A stretch of 59,453 nt of DNA from Bacteroidaceae bacterium (GCA_024401305.1 JAKSLI010000015.1:1-59453), one strand, 5' to 3'. Positions 24,659 to 34,381 are shown, numbered from the stretch's first letter. The notes: generated by a model from the letters alone, not told the origin. Program-made: numbers and translations.

Positions 24659-27109
24659 TTAGACATTCGCAATAGACATGATGTTCGCGAAGACGCCGGC
24701 AGCTGTTACGCTGGCACCTGCTCCATATCCTTGAATAAGCATAGGATAGTCAAGGTAGCGCTCAGTGGTAAGAAGCACGATGTTGTTGCTACCTTCGAGC
24801 TCATATAGAGGATGATTGCTAGGGATTTCCTTGAGTCCGATGCTTAGTTTTCCGTTTTCCATCTTAGCTACGAAACGCTGACGCATGCCCTTGGTTGCTA
24901 GTTCCTTGCGTTTCTCCTCGAACTCAGCGTCAAGCTGTGGAAGGTTCTTCCAGAAGTCTTCAAGGGTGCCGTCGAAGTATGACTGTGGCACGAAGAGGTT
25001 CTTCTCAACATCAGTCTGCTCAACCTTATAGCCAGCCTCACGCGAAAGGATGATGAGCTTGCGCAGAACGTCCATTCCACTGAGGTCGATACGTGGGTCT
25101 GGTTCTGCATAACCTTCCTCCTTAGCAAGGCGAACTGTCTCGCTGAAAGGAACTGTTTCGGAGAGTGTGTTGAAGATATAGTTGAGCGTACCAGAGAGAA
25201 CTGCCTCAATCTTCAGAATCTTATCGCCAGAGTTCACAAGGTCGTTTATTGTGCCGATGATAGGAAGGCCGGCACCTACGTTTGTCTCAAAGCGGAACTT
25301 CACGCCGCGAGCGAGAGCTGTGTCCTTGAGGAGTTTGTAGTTTTCGTAGTCAGAAGAAGCAGCTATCTTGTTGCAAGCGATGATGCTTACGTTATGCTGA
25401 AGTAGTGGCAGATAGATGTCGGCAACTTCCTTTGAAGCTGTACAATCCACGAATACGCTGTTGAAGATATTCATCTCCAGTACCTTGTCACGAAGAGAAG
25501 AGATTGTAGAAGGTTCAGCAGCATCAAGCTGTTCGCGATAGTTTGTAAGGTCAAGACCGTCACGATTGAAGATAGCCTTCTTGCTTGAAGCGATGCCCAC
25601 TACATTGAGCTTAAGGCGGCGAGTCTTTTTAAGTTCTTCCTGCTGTGAACGGATCTGCTCAATGAGTTTGCCACCCACATTTCCTACGCCGCAAAGGAAA
25701 AGGTTGAGCACATTGTATTCACTCAAGAAAAAAGAGTCGTGGAGCACATTGAGCGACTTGCGAAGCAAATCCCTATTCACCACGAACGAGATGTTTGTCT
25801 CGGAAGCGCCTTGTGCACAAGCAATTACACTAATACCAGAACGTCCAAGAGTGCCGAAGAGCTTGCCCGCAATACCTGGAGTATGCTTCATATTCTCGCC
25901 AACGATGGCAACTGTGGCAAGTCCACGTTCAAGATGCATTGGATACATTGCACCAGTTTCAATCTCGTTTGCAAACTCTGCGTTGAGAACATCAACAGCT
26001 GTCTGTGCGTCTTCTTCCTTAACACCGATTGAAGTTGAGTTCTCGGAAGAAGCCTGACTTACCATGAATACGCTGATTCCTGCATTGGCAAGCGAAGTGA
26101 AGATGCGGCGGTTTACACCGATAACGCCCACCATGGAAAGACCTGTAACGGTAATAAGCGCTGTGTCTGAGATTGAGGAAATACCCTTGATAGGCTTTGC
26201 ATCAGTTGTTACATGTTCGCAAATGATGGAACCAGGGTTGCTTGGGTTGAATGTGTTGAGAACGCGGATAGGAATGTTCTTCACACAAACTGGGTAGATT
26301 GTTGGCGGATAAACCACCTTTGCGCCGAAGTTGCAAAGCTCTGTTGCCTCAACGTATGTGAGTTCGTTGATGGTATAGGCTGTTGGAATGACGCGAGGAT
26401 CGGCTGTAAGGAAACCGTCAACGTCTGTCCATATCTGGAGTTCCTCTGCATCAAGGGCAGCTGCAAGAATGGCTGCTGTGTAGTCAGAACCACCGCGACC
26501 GAGGTTTGTAGTACGACCTGTGTTGACGTCGCGAGAGATGAAGCCGCCGCAGACCGTAATCTTTGGCATATCCTCAAATGCTTCCTTGATGAGTCGGTTA
26601 GTCTCTTCTGTTACGAGAGTGTGCTTTCCGCCCTTGCCAACCTTTCGTTCAGTGCGGATGAACGAGCGAGAGTCCTTCCACTGCGCTCCTTTTATCAGGG
26701 CGGCAGTTATTTGTGAAGACAAGCGTTCGCCGTAAGCCACAATGGCATCTTGTGTCTTACCGCTGAGGTCGTGTATGAGATAAACTCCGAAAAGAATGCT
26801 CTTGAGCTGTTCGAAGAGTTGGTCAACAGTCTTGAAAAGTTCCTCTCTCTGCTTGGCATGAGTGATAATTGTGTCTATCATCTGATGATGACGCTCTACC
26901 ATCTGCTCAAACTCTTGCTTGTAAGCTTCGTCGCCCTTAAGTGCAAGGTCTGACATTCTAAGCAACTGGTCGGTAACACCACCGAGTGCCGATACTACAA
27001 CGATTACTGGTTGTCCACTCTGTTTAGCCTCTTTTTCTACAATGCGCTTGAGGCTCTGGATACTGCGCACGGAGCCAACACTGGTTCCGCCAAATTTCAA
27101 TACTTTCAT
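24659..27109 (-). CDS. thrA: Bifunctional aspartate kinase / homoserine dehydrogenase I
   Basis: The 816-residue protein has an aspartate kinase domain (MKVLKFGGTSVGSVRSIQSL; FISRDVNTGRTTNLGRGGSDYT; WTDVDGFLTADPR), two ACT regulatory repeats at about 310-450 (VIGVNRRIFTSLANAGISVF; SENSTSIGV), and a homoserine dehydrogenase domain from about 465 (LFLCGVGNVGGKLIEQI; NVGAGLPIIGTINDL; GYAEPDPRIDLSGMD). It catalyses the first and third steps of the homoserine branch from aspartate; the ACT domains suggest threonine feedback. A -7 element lies at 27211-27218, giving a leader of about 95 nt. No threonine-rich leader peptide is visible, so classical attenuation is not supported. It is the first gene of the thrA/PGM-like/thrC unit. 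Confidence 0.97.
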   Translation of the reverse strand: MKVLKFGGTSVGSVRSIQSLKRIVEKEAKQSGQPVIVVVSALGGVTDQLLRMSDLALKGDEAYKQEFEQMVERHHQMIDTIITHAKQREELFKTVDQLFEQLKSILFGVYLIHDLSGKTQDAIVAYGERLSSQITAALIKGAQWKDSRSFIRTERKVGKGGKHTLVTEETNRLIKEAFEDMPKITVCGGFISRDVNTGRTTNLGRGGSDYTAAILAAALDAEELQIWTDVDGFLTADPRVIPTAYTINELTYVEATELCNFGAKVVYPPTIYPVCVKNIPIRVLNTFNPSNPGSIICEHVTTDAKPIKGISSISDTALITVTGLSMVGVIGVNRRIFTSLANAGISVFMVSQASSENSTSIGVKEEDAQTAVDVLNAEFANEIETGAMYPMHLERGLATVAIVGENMKHTPGIAGKLFGTLGRSGISVIACAQGASETNISFVVNRDLLRKSLNVLHDSFFLSEYNVLNLFLCGVGNVGGKLIEQIRSQQEELKKTRRLKLNVVGIASSKKAIFNRDGLDLTNYREQLDAAEPSTISSLRDKVLEMNIFNSVFVDCTASKEVADIYLPLLQHNVSIIACNKIAASSDYENYKLLKDTALARGVKFRFETNVGAGLPIIGTINDLVNSGDKILKIEAVLSGTLNYIFNTLSETVPFSETVRLAKEEGYAEPDPRIDLSGMDVLRKLIILSREAGYKVEQTDVEKNLFVPQSYFDGTLEDFWKNLPQLDAEFEEKRKELATKGMRQRFVAKMENGKLSIGLKEIPSNHPLYELEGSNNIVLLTTERYLDYPMLIQGYGAGASVTAAGVFANIMSIANV

Positions 27110-27210
27110 TTGTTTTTAAGAGTGCCCGTTAAGGCTAATATTACATGGTCTGCCCAAAGACGAGATGGGTTTTACGCCATGGAGTTAATATTATATGTCT
27201 TTATCGCGTG

Positions 27211-27218
27211 CAAATTTA
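27211..27218 (-). promoter_or_regulatory. -7 element of thrA operon
   Basis: Minus strand TAAATTTG, an exact TAnnTTTG. The leader (about 95 nt) holds two start-stop triplet pairs (ATG-GCG-TAA; ATG-TAA) but no Thr/Ile-rich peptide. Confidence 0.6.
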
Positions 27219-27260
27219 GAAAAATATTCCACAATACTATTATATTTGAAAAAAGATTGT

Positions 27261-27268
27261 TAACTTTG
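27261..27268 (+). promoter_or_regulatory. -7 element of rhaM
   Basis: TAACTTTG, about 47 bp before the rhaM ATG. The nearest TTTG lies only 12 bp upstream, so a proper -33 box is not evident. Confidence 0.55.
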
Positions 27269-27315
27269 CCCCAAATAATTTGATATAATACGCTAATAAA
27301 TAAACCAAAAATATC

Positions 27316-27630
27316 ATGAGATTTGCTTTTAAAATGAAACTTAAGCCTGGTTGCGAGGCTGAATATGCCAAGCGCCATGCTGAAATCTGGCCTGAACTGA
27401 AGGCTATGATCAAGGAACAAGGTGTCAGCGATTACAGCATCTTTTTCGACAAGGATACAAACATTCTATTCGGCGTTCAGAAATGCAGTAGCGACACAAA
27501 CAGCCAAGATACCGAGAATGTTGACCCAATAACACAGAAATGGTGGGATTTCATGGCAGACATAATGGAGGTTAATCCTGACAATTCTCCTGTAACAATT
27601 CCGCTTGAAGAGGTTTTCTATCTTGAATAA
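27316..27630 (+). CDS. rhaM: L-rhamnose mutarotase
   Basis: This 104-residue protein has the RhaM/DUF718 pattern: MRFAFKMKLKPGCEAEYAKR, HAEIWPELKAMI, DYSIFFDKDTNILFG, and a late KWWDFMADIME. The fold is a dimeric alpha-beta barrel interconverting alpha and beta L-rhamnose, with a conserved histidine in the KRHAEIWPE segment. It stands alone with its own -7 element and its own strong terminator, away from other rhamnose genes. A rhamnogalacturonan lyase lies 24 kb to the right, so rhamnose use is plausible, but nothing ties the two regulons. Confidence 0.92.
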   Translation: MRFAFKMKLKPGCEAEYAKRHAEIWPELKAMIKEQGVSDYSIFFDKDTNILFGVQKCSSDTNSQDTENVDPITQKWWDFMADIMEVNPDNSPVTIPLEEVFYLE

Positions 27631-27660
27631 TAAATGAAAACTGCGAGAATAAGCAAAAGA

Positions 27661-27707
27661 AAATCGGCAAGGAAGAACGATTATTGTTCAAATCCTTGCC
27701 GATTTTT
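27661..27707 (+). terminator. Terminator of rhaM
   Basis: A 13-bp perfect stem (27661-27673 with 27693-27705) followed by T5. Confidence 0.88.
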
Positions 27708-27713
27708 ACTTAT

Positions 27714-27742
27714 AAGGGATTGCCTAAAAAACGCAATCCCTT
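27714..27742 (-). terminator. Terminator of the pnp transcript
   Basis: AAGGGATTGC pairs with GCAATCCCTT (27733-27742). It lies 15 bp beyond the pnp stop on the minus strand, back to back with the rhaM terminator. Confidence 0.75.
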
Positions 27743-27757
27743 TATTATGAGTGATGA

Positions 27758-30103
27758 TTAGATGTCATCGCTTATACGATCGAGAGAGTCGTTGAAATCC
27801 TTTGGCTCCTTTGGTGCGTATGGATCGTTAGCCTGCTCACGACGATGCTCGAAGCGACGTGGTTCGCCATCGTTGAAGCGGTCGTTGTTGAAGCGACGCT
27901 CAGGACGTGGACGACGCTCGCCACGCTCTGGGCGCTCACGACGTGGACGAGCCTCACGCTCCACATAACCTTCTGGTTTCTCAACGAGAACACGGTGAGA
28001 AAGCTTGTACTTGCCAGTCTTTGAGTCAATGTCAAGAAGCTTAACCTGGATGTGATCACCTTCCTTGATGCCTGCCTCTTCTACTGTCTCAAGACGCTTC
28101 CAAGCGATTTCAGAGATGTGGAGAAGACCATCCTTACCTGGCATGATCTCTACGAAGCAACCGTAAGGCATGATAGAACGAACAACACCATCGTAAACTT
28201 CACCAACTTCAGGAACAGCTACGATAGCACGAATCTTACCGAGAGCTGCGTCGATAGACTCCTTGTTAGGGCCAGAAACCTGAACCTTGCCTACGCCGTC
28301 AGTCTCTTCGATAGTGATTGTAGCACCTGTATCTTCCTGCATCTGCTGGATAATCTTACCACCAGGGCCGATAACAGCACCGATGAACTCCTTAGGGATA
28401 GTGATCTGAACGATGCGTGGTACATGTGGCTTGAGCTCTGCACGTGGTTCAGCGATAGTATCTGTGATGCAACCGAGGATGTGCTCACGACCTTCCTTAG
28501 CCTGCTGGAGAGCCTTCTCAAGGATTTCGTAAGAAAGACCGTCGCACTTGATGTCCATCTGAGTAGCAGTAAGACCGTCCTTTGTACCAGTAGTCTTGAA
28601 GTCCATGTCGCCAAGGTGGTCCTCATCACCGAGGATGTCAGAGAGAACAGCATACTTGTCCTCACCCGGGTTCTTGATAAGACCCATTGCAATACCAGAA
28701 ACAGGCTTCTTCATTGGAACACCAGCATCCATGAGAGCGAGTGTACCAGCACAAACTGTAGCCATTGATGAAGAACCGTTAGACTCAAGAATCTGAGAAA
28801 CCACGCGTACTGTATATGGATAATCTGCTGGAATCTGACCCTTAAGACCGCGCCATGCGAGGTGACCGTGACCGATTTCACGACGACCTACACCACGCTG
28901 TGCCTTAGCCTCACCTGTACAGAATGGAGGGAAGTTGTAGTGAAGGAGGAAACGCATGTAGCTCTTGTCGAGAACATCGTCAACCATCTTCTCATCCATC
29001 TTTGTACCGAGGGTAACAGTTGTCAAAGACTGAGTTTCACCACGAGTGAAGATAGAGCTTCCGTGTGGCATTGGGAGTGGAGAAACTTCGCACCAGATAG
29101 GGCGGATTTCGTTTGTCTTACGACCGTCAAGACGTACGCCTTCGTCGAGGATACAACGACGCATAGCGTCCTTCTCTACATCGTGATAGTACTTATCGAT
29201 AAGAGCACACTTCTCTTCGAGCTCTTCCTCTGTGAGTTCTGCATGAGCCTCGCAGTAAGCAGTCTTGAACTCTTCCTTGATAGCCTCGAAAGCCTCAGCA
29301 CGAGCGTGCTTCTCGAGAGCCTGCTTTACAACATCGTAGCACTTCTGGTAAGTGTCAGCCTTAACCTGCTCCTTGAGATCGTCATCGTTAACCTCATGGC
29401 AGTACTCGCGCTTAACGTCTGTTCCGAGTTCCTTCATGAGTTCCTCCTGGAGTACACACATAGGCTTGATAGCCTCGTGAGCAGCCTTGAGAGCACCGAG
29501 AAGGTCAGCCTCAGAAACCTCATCCATCTCACCTTCCACCATCATGATGTTGTCCTTTGTAGCGCCGACCATAAGATCCATGTCAGCGTTCTTCATCTGA
29601 GCGAAGGTTGGGTTTATTACATATTCGCCGTTAACACGAGCCACACGAACCTCTGAGATAGGGCATTCGAAAGGAATGTCAGAGCAAGCGAGTGCAGCAG
29701 AAGCAGCGAAACCTGCGAGAGCGTCTGGTTGATCAACGCCATCTGCAGAGAAGAGAATTACGTTTACGAAGACCTCAGCGTGGAAGTCTGATGGGAAGAG
29801 TGGGCGAAGAGCACGGTCAACAAGGCGGCAAGTGAGGATTTCATTGTCAGAAGCCTTGCCTTCACGCTTTGTGAAACCGCCAGGGAAACGACCTGCAGCG
29901 GCATATTGTTCGCGATACTCCACCTGAAGTGGCATGAAATCTGTTCCAGGAACAGCGTCTTTTGCGGCACAAACAGTGGCCAGGAGCACAGTGTTACCCA
30001 TACGGAGGGTACAGCTACCATCGGCTTGTTTTGCCAATTTTCCGGTCTCAATTGTGATGGTGCGACCATCAGCCAATGTGAGAGTTTTCTGAATTACGTT
30101 CAT
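27758..30103 (-). CDS. pnp: Polynucleotide phosphorylase
   Basis: A 781-residue PNPase. Two RNase PH-like cores are present ([20 protein letters not shown]; later [18 protein letters not shown] and [19 protein letters not shown]), followed by a KH domain ([20 protein letters not shown]), an S1 domain ([20 protein letters not shown]) and an extended disordered tail rich in Arg, Glu and Pro (about residues 705-781; [17 protein letters not shown]). It degrades RNA 3' to 5' by phosphorolysis. It is the last gene of a minus-strand series beginning at the GT5 gene, 40 bp after the YhcH-like gene. The hairpin at 27714-27742 fits its terminator. Codon use is strongly biased, as for a highly expressed gene. 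Confidence 0.97.
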   Translation of the reverse strand: MNVIQKTLTLADGRTITIETGKLAKQADGSCTLRMGNTVLLATVCAAKDAVPGTDFMPLQVEYREQYAAAGRFPGGFTKREGKASDNEILTCRLVDRALRPLFPSDFHAEVFVNVILFSADGVDQPDALAGFAASAALACSDIPFECPISEVRVARVNGEYVINPTFAQMKNADMDLMVGATKDNIMMVEGEMDEVSEADLLGALKAAHEAIKPMCVLQEELMKELGTDVKREYCHEVNDDDLKEQVKADTYQKCYDVVKQALEKHARAEAFEAIKEEFKTAYCEAHAELTEEELEEKCALIDKYYHDVEKDAMRRCILDEGVRLDGRKTNEIRPIWCEVSPLPMPHGSSIFTRGETQSLTTVTLGTKMDEKMVDDVLDKSYMRFLLHYNFPPFCTGEAKAQRGVGRREIGHGHLAWRGLKGQIPADYPYTVRVVSQILESNGSSSMATVCAGTLALMDAGVPMKKPVSGIAMGLIKNPGEDKYAVLSDILGDEDHLGDMDFKTTGTKDGLTATQMDIKCDGLSYEILEKALQQAKEGREHILGCITDTIAEPRAELKPHVPRIVQITIPKEFIGAVIGPGGKIIQQMQEDTGATITIEETDGVGKVQVSGPNKESIDAALGKIRAIVAVPEVGEVYDGVVRSIMPYGCFVEIMPGKDGLLHISEIAWKRLETVEEAGIKEGDHIQVKLLDIDSKTGKYKLSHRVLVEKPEGYVEREARPRRERPERGERRPRPERRFNNDRFNDGEPRRFEHRREQANDPYAPKEPKDFNDSLDRISDDI

Positions 30104-30143
30104 CTAAATTTTATTTATTACATCAAAAAAATATTGTTTCGTT

Positions 30144-30812
30144 TTATCTGTGCCTGCCAGGAAGTTCTGGCTTTGGAGCTTCTTCCTCAGCATAGTCAAG
30201 CTTTACTACGATAACGCGGATTACTTGGTCGTCAGTATCATTGGCTATCTTTGCTACATGCCAATCGTAAGGGAAGAAAAGCACGAACTTGTCGTGAGCA
30301 GGTTCAAAGTACTTCGCCTTATCTTTCTCGTATGCATAGTGGATAACGTCTGGACGATATGCCGTATTAGGCTTGCTAGTCTCGTGGTCGATAATGGCGA
30401 AACGTTCAGTACCTTTCACAACCCATTGGAAGTCAATGTGATGATAATGGCTTTCCGATCTGCGCTTCACCTCTGGCTCGTTGTTTGAATCCTCGACACT
30501 AACAACGAGGTTCGTGCCTTCTATAGGATGCTTGCCTTTTTCAATAGTTGTCAAGTCATGCTCGCCAAGCCACTTGAACATGGCATCCCATTGCTGTGGA
30601 TTCTTCTTGTACTGAGTATAAAACTCAACGATGTTCACGGTTTCATCAGGCGAAGCTGACTTGAAGCCGTTGCGCCACGTGCCTTTCTTTGCCCATTTCT
30701 TTGCTTCCTTCATGAGTTTCTTGTCGGTACAAGGCTTTGTGTAAAGTTGTGCCGAAGCCGTTGAGAATGGGAGAAGCAGAGCTGCTATTATATATAATAA
30801 TGTGTACTTCAT
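30144..30812 (-). CDS. Exported YhcH/YjgK/YiaL-family (DUF386) protein
   Basis: The 222-residue protein starts with a signal peptide (MKYTLLYIIAALLLPFSTASAQ). The rest resembles the YhcH/YjgK/YiaL cupin-like family, with clustered histidines in ESHYHHIDFQWVVKGTERF and a late FVLFFPYDWHVAKI, plausible metal ligands. Members often sit in sialic-acid or sugar operons, and some are called beta-galactosidase beta subunits; the reaction is not settled. The signal peptide is odd for a family I know mostly as cytosolic. Neighbours are panB (43 bp upstream) and pnp (40 bp downstream), which say nothing about substrate. Confidence 0.82.
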   Translation of the reverse strand: MKYTLLYIIAALLLPFSTASAQLYTKPCTDKKLMKEAKKWAKKGTWRNGFKSASPDETVNIVEFYTQYKKNPQQWDAMFKWLGEHDLTTIEKGKHPIEGTNLVVSVEDSNNEPEVKRRSESHYHHIDFQWVVKGTERFAIIDHETSKPNTAYRPDVIHYAYEKDKAKYFEPAHDKFVLFFPYDWHVAKIANDTDDQVIRVIVVKLDYAEEEAPKPELPGRHR

Positions 30813-30855
30813 TGATGGAGACCCAGAGGATAACCGCTAGGAATAGTCGTTTATG

Positions 30856-31677
30856 TTAATACGATTCTTCTTTTGAAGGGAAGTTCTTTTCCTTTACATC
30901 AGTAATGTATGAGCCGATAGCGTCAGTCATTATTGCGTTAAGGTCGGCATATCGACGAAGGAACTTTGGCGAGAAGCCTTTTGTCATGCCAAGCATATCG
31001 GCAACAACAAGCACTTGTCCGTCAGTTTCAACGCCAGCACCGATACCGATTGTTGGACAAGAAACCATCTTTGTCACCTTTGCAGCAAGATCTGCAGGCA
31101 CTTTCTCAAGTACGATTCCAAAGCATCCTGCTTGGTCAAGGAGAACAGCATCTTCAAGGAGTTTGTTGGCTTCCGCTTCCTCCTTAGCACGAACGGCATA
31201 TGTTCCGAACTTGTTGATGCTCTGAGGAGTGAGTCCGAGATGTCCCATTACAGGGATTCCTGCATCAAGAATACCACGAACGGCATCAAGAATCTCCACG
31301 CCACCTTCAAGTTTCAATGCGTCGCAACCACTTTCCTTCATTATCTTAACCGCGTTCTGAACAGCTTCCTTGCGGTCAACTTGGTATGAACCGAACGGCA
31401 TGTCGCAGATTACGAGCGCACGTTTTGCTGCGTTAGTAACAGACTTTGCGTGGTAAATCATTTGCTCTACCGTGATAGGCAAAGTAGTAGCATTACCAGC
31501 CATCACATTACTTGCCGAGTCGCCTACAAGAATGCAGTCGATTCCTGCTGCGTCAACGATGGACGCGATGGTATAGTCGTAAGAGGTGAGCATGGAAATC
31601 TTCTCGCCTCTTTGTTTCATTTCCTGGAGTCTATGTGTTGTGACCTTGCGAGTGTCACTTACCAAATATTGAGCCAC
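30856..31677 (-). CDS. panB: 3-methyl-2-oxobutanoate hydroxymethyltransferase
   Basis: The 273-residue protein has PanB motifs: [64 protein letters not shown], and [14 protein letters not shown]. It makes ketopantoate from ketoisovalerate and methylene-THF in pantothenate synthesis. The start is a GTG at 31675-31677. It lies 32 bp behind the DUF4270 gene, while panC and panD are on the opposite strand 2.7 kb away, so the pathway is split over two divergent transcripts. Confidence 0.96.
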   Translation of the reverse strand: MAQYLVSDTRKVTTHRLQEMKQRGEKISMLTSYDYTIASIVDAAGIDCILVGDSASNVMAGNATTLPITVEQMIYHAKSVTNAAKRALVICDMPFGSYQVDRKEAVQNAVKIMKESGCDALKLEGGVEILDAVRGILDAGIPVMGHLGLTPQSINKFGTYAVRAKEEAEANKLLEDAVLLDQAGCFGIVLEKVPADLAAKVTKMVSCPTIGIGAGVETDGQVLVVADMLGMTKGFSPKFLRRYADLNAIMTDAIGSYITDVKEKNFPSKEESY

Positions 31678-31709
31678 GATATTTAATAATCTTAAGTATT
31701 AATTATACA

Positions 31710-33275
31710 TCAATCCGACATCTTCGTGTAAACCACAGAAATCTTTGTCTTGTCCATAGCGTTTGGACCTCCTACAAGCTTCGCTGACGACAAGCCCATC
31801 TCCGGGAAAATTGCCGTGATTGTTCCGCCTGATGAAGATGACGAGCTGCCATAATAGCCGCCATAGAGCAAAGAGTAATAACCGCCATAATAATATGAGT
31901 CTGACGATGAAGAGCTTGTGGTAGAGACTGTTACAGGAACGAGAGCCACCTTATTCCAGTTCTCGCCAGCCATGCCAGTCTTCTTTAGGTTTTCCATATA
32001 AGCCACGATACCGGCGAAGTTATCGAATGTATATGAACTTGTTGAAGAATTGTATGATGCGAGGAAAGCCGTGCGACCGTCAGTCAACTTCTTCTCATTG
32101 AAGAAAGTCTGCACGCTATCAGTAGGAATCATGAGCAAATAGCTTGGAGCCTTGTAAGTATTGCCTTCATAACCTTCCATGTTCATGCACTGGAAAGTAA
32201 CCTTCGCCTTGCTCAAGCTGTCGGTTTCATGTCCGTACATAATCTGTTCTACAGGAATTGTCATCTCAGTATAAAGACCAGCTGGAGTCTTCAGGTAAGA
32301 GCAACTGCCATCATTAGCCAAAGCTTGGAGCGCATCCTTGTTAGTCTCAACATAAGTAGTCTGGAGAACTTCGTCAGTACCGAAGATTGTAGTATGAGCT
32401 TTCAGGCGTGTTGTTGAATCGTTCACCCAGCAACGGTACGAAATGTTCATACCTGTACCAGTGATGGAAGCCATGGCACCTTCGCCATTATCCACGGTAA
32501 CATAGATGCCTGGGAACACCTTGTGTGCAAAAGCGTTAGAGTTTGCGAAAGCTCCGTTCTTGTCACGCTTGCTCTTGTAATAGCTTTGCATGATGTAAGA
32601 ACCAAGGTTATTGTAGGTAACACCATCCTTTGTGTACTCGTCAGTAAGAGGAATCTTGAAGATGGCAGTATAATCCTTGGAATTTACAGTTGCACTATCA
32701 AGCGTCTGGTCAGCCATTGTGAATGTCATGGACTTCAAAGGCTTGCTTGTATTCACATAGCCTTCCTTCACAGGGTCGAAGTCAGAGAAATAAGTTCTTC
32801 CGTCAGGGATAGGCTTGATGAGTTCGTACACATTAAGGTGCATAGGCTGAAGCGAGTCGCCTATGATGTTTGTAGGAACAACATAGATGTATGTGCTATC
32901 AGACATTACCTGTTCGATAGCGACATGAGTTGTATCCGAAAGAGTTTCAAAAGAAGGATTCGTGCTACGAATAGAATCAAGTTCCGGGAAGAGAGCCCCG
33001 CCGAGAAGGTAGAATTGAGTTGTGTAGCTACCACGAATCAGAGCACCTGTATCATAGTCTCTGATGCATCCAAGATTAGCCTTAGCACTTCTACTCTGCA
33101 CAGCACCAAGCATTCTTGTTTGGGTTTGTACGAGGAAAGTGTCAGACTTTAATATGAAGTTATCCATGTTACCTGCAAGTCCGGAACCGATATCGTCAGT
33201 GGTTTCGTCGCAAGAGGTAATAGAAAACAATGCGGCAGCGAAGAGTAATAGAGAATATAGATTAAAGCGATTCAT
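31710..33275 (-). CDS. DUF4270 family outer-surface lipoprotein
   Basis: This 521-residue protein has a lipoprotein signal peptide ending in the lipobox SITSC (about residue 22). The mature part starts with DETTDDIGSGLAG and is beta-rich; a low-complexity Ser/Gly/Tyr patch (SSSSDSYYYGGYYSLLYGGY) lies near 455-485. This matches my memory of DUF4270, common in Bacteroidota next to the GT5-like gene. No enzymatic motif is seen. The start overlaps the end of the upstream GT5 gene by 14 bp, suggesting coupled translation. The function is unknown; anchoring in a membrane by the N-terminal cysteine is expected. Confidence 0.86.
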   Translation of the reverse strand: MNRFNLYSLLLFAAALFSITSCDETTDDIGSGLAGNMDNFILKSDTFLVQTQTRMLGAVQSRSAKANLGCIRDYDTGALIRGSYTTQFYLLGGALFPELDSIRSTNPSFETLSDTTHVAIEQVMSDSTYIYVVPTNIIGDSLQPMHLNVYELIKPIPDGRTYFSDFDPVKEGYVNTSKPLKSMTFTMADQTLDSATVNSKDYTAIFKIPLTDEYTKDGVTYNNLGSYIMQSYYKSKRDKNGAFANSNAFAHKVFPGIYVTVDNGEGAMASITGTGMNISYRCWVNDSTTRLKAHTTIFGTDEVLQTTYVETNKDALQALANDGSCSYLKTPAGLYTEMTIPVEQIMYGHETDSLSKAKVTFQCMNMEGYEGNTYKAPSYLLMIPTDSVQTFFNEKKLTDGRTAFLASYNSSTSSYTFDNFAGIVAYMENLKKTGMAGENWNKVALVPVTVSTTSSSSSDSYYYGGYYSLLYGGYYGSSSSSSGGTITAIFPEMGLSSAKLVGGPNAMDKTKISVVYTKMSD

Positions 33276-34065
33276 AGAATTTCATATAAGCATCGGCAAT
33301 ATTTGCCTCATCAACAGGTTGGTCGAGCATTGGTTTGCCTGTTTGTTTTGCATGCTCGAGCAGAACCTCATCAACATCTTTTCCTGCAACGACGATTGCG
33401 TCAGAATAGTCCATTGCAAGTTTTTCAAGTTCCACAAAGTTAAATTCCTTAGAGTAAGGCTTCAAAACTGACTGGCGAACGCCCTTGAACTCAATAGTCT
33501 TCTTGAATTCAGGAACTATGCCGTTCTGAAGTTCGTTTTTGAAAAGCGAAGTAACCACCTTTGCCTCCTTGAACGCAGGGTCTTCACTGAAAGAACGCTT
33601 GATGTACATAGGCACAAGTGCGCTCATCCAACCTTGACAATGGATAATGTCCGGGGTCCAACGAAGTTTCTTGACAGTCTCAAGCACACCACGAGCGAAG
33701 AATACTGCACGTTCAGCATTATCCTCATACTCTTTTCCTTCTGGGTCGTATGCCATCTTTCTGTTTGCAAAGAAGTCGTCGTTATCGATGAAATAGACTT
33801 GGATTCGAGTCTGTGGAATAGAGGCTACCTTGATTATCAAAGGGTGATCTGTTTCGTCTATGATAATCATTATTCGAGAAAGTCGTATAACCTCATGAAG
33901 CTGGCCTCTTCTCTCGTTCACATGTCCCCATTTCGGCATAAAGGTACGCACTTCGCAACCAGCCTCCTCTTGGAGAGCTCGGGCAACGTTTGTACCGAGT
34001 TGTGACAATTCCGACTCCTCAACATAAGGAGTCATTTCTTGGTTGATGTAAAGGATTTTCTTCAC
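33262..34065 (-). CDS. Glycogen/starch synthase N-terminal (GT5) domain protein, lacks GT1 half
   Basis: The 267-residue protein resembles only the N-terminal Rossmann domain of GT5 glycogen/starch synthases: KKILYINQEMTPYVEESELS, then VRTFMPKWGHVNERRGQLHE, VYFIDNDDFF, and DIIHCQGWMSALVPMYIK. The C-terminal nucleotide-sugar domain is missing, so catalysis as a normal glycogen synthase is unlikely. I placed the start at GTG (34063-34065), since the longer frame begins at a TTG in the leader and the aligned part starts at KKILYI. A -7 element is at 34131-34138. It is divergent from panC and opens the unit GT5-DUF4270-panB-YhcH-pnp. This arrangement beside pan genes recurs, as I recall, in Bacteroides; the role is unknown. 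Confidence 0.85.
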   Translation of the reverse strand: MKKILYINQEMTPYVEESELSQLGTNVARALQEEAGCEVRTFMPKWGHVNERRGQLHEVIRLSRIMIIIDETDHPLIIKVASIPQTRIQVYFIDNDDFFANRKMAYDPEGKEYEDNAERAVFFARGVLETVKKLRWTPDIIHCQGWMSALVPMYIKRSFSEDPAFKEAKVVTSLFKNELQNGIVPEFKKTIEFKGVRQSVLKPYSKEFNFVELEKLAMDYSDAIVVAGKDVDEVLLEHAKQTGKPMLDQPVDEANIADAYMKFYESL

Positions 34066-34130
34066 TTGATATTGATTTTTACGGACCCAACATGTCAAAC
34101 AAGCCCGTTATTTAACGATAATTATCGCTG

Positions 34131-34138
34131 CAAAGGTA
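34131..34138 (-). promoter_or_regulatory. -7 element of the GT5-DUF4270-panB unit
   Basis: Minus strand TACCTTTG, followed by CAGCGATAATTAT. The same CTTTGCAGCGATAATTAT run follows the -7 box of the AICAR transformylase gene, hinting at a shared initial transcribed sequence. Confidence 0.65.
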
Positions 34139-34244
34139 AGAAAAAGTTGCGTAAAATAGGCTTATTTTTTGATGTTTTTATAAAAAGGGCTCACTTTAAT
34201 GATTCTTTTTAACACTTTTTGACCTATATATCATAAAAAAGTAG

Positions 34245-34252
34245 TTACTTTG
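34245..34252 (+). promoter_or_regulatory. Candidate -7 element of panC
   Basis: TTACTTTG differs from TAnnTTTG at one position. An upstream TTTTTG (34216-34221) is 23 bp away. Confidence 0.5.
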
Positions 34253-34381
34253 CAGACGTATTTGGCTTAAAATCCCTAAGGGATATGATTGAAAAAATGC
34301 ATTTTTTGAGGCAAAACTCATACAAATAACAAGCGTATTCGATACATAAGCCTAAAAACAAGACAAAACAAACAAAAGGAA

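Larger units (their letters stand above)
34066..34381. other. 316-bp divergent gap between GT5 and panC genes
   Basis: Holds both promoters and the long panC leader. In the leader are ATCCCTAAGGGAT (a near-palindrome), the perfect palindrome AAAAAATGCATTTTTT (34296-34311), and complementary ends TTTGGCTTA (about 34260) and TAAGCCTAAA (about 34347). These could enclose an 85-nt folded leader. No ORF. Confidence 0.55.

Noticed and set aside
27110-27210. Threonine leader-peptide attenuator before thrA
   Set aside because: Only start-stop minimal ORFs are seen, with no Thr/Ile-rich peptide and no terminator with T run.
27674-27700. TGTTCAAATCC stretch resembling a tRNA T-loop
   Set aside because: It is the loop and right arm of the rhaM terminator; no cloverleaf can be drawn.
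28052-28768. 238-residue plus-strand ORF opposite pnp
   Set aside because: pnp is unmistakable here; strong codon bias in pnp leaves long open antisense frames.
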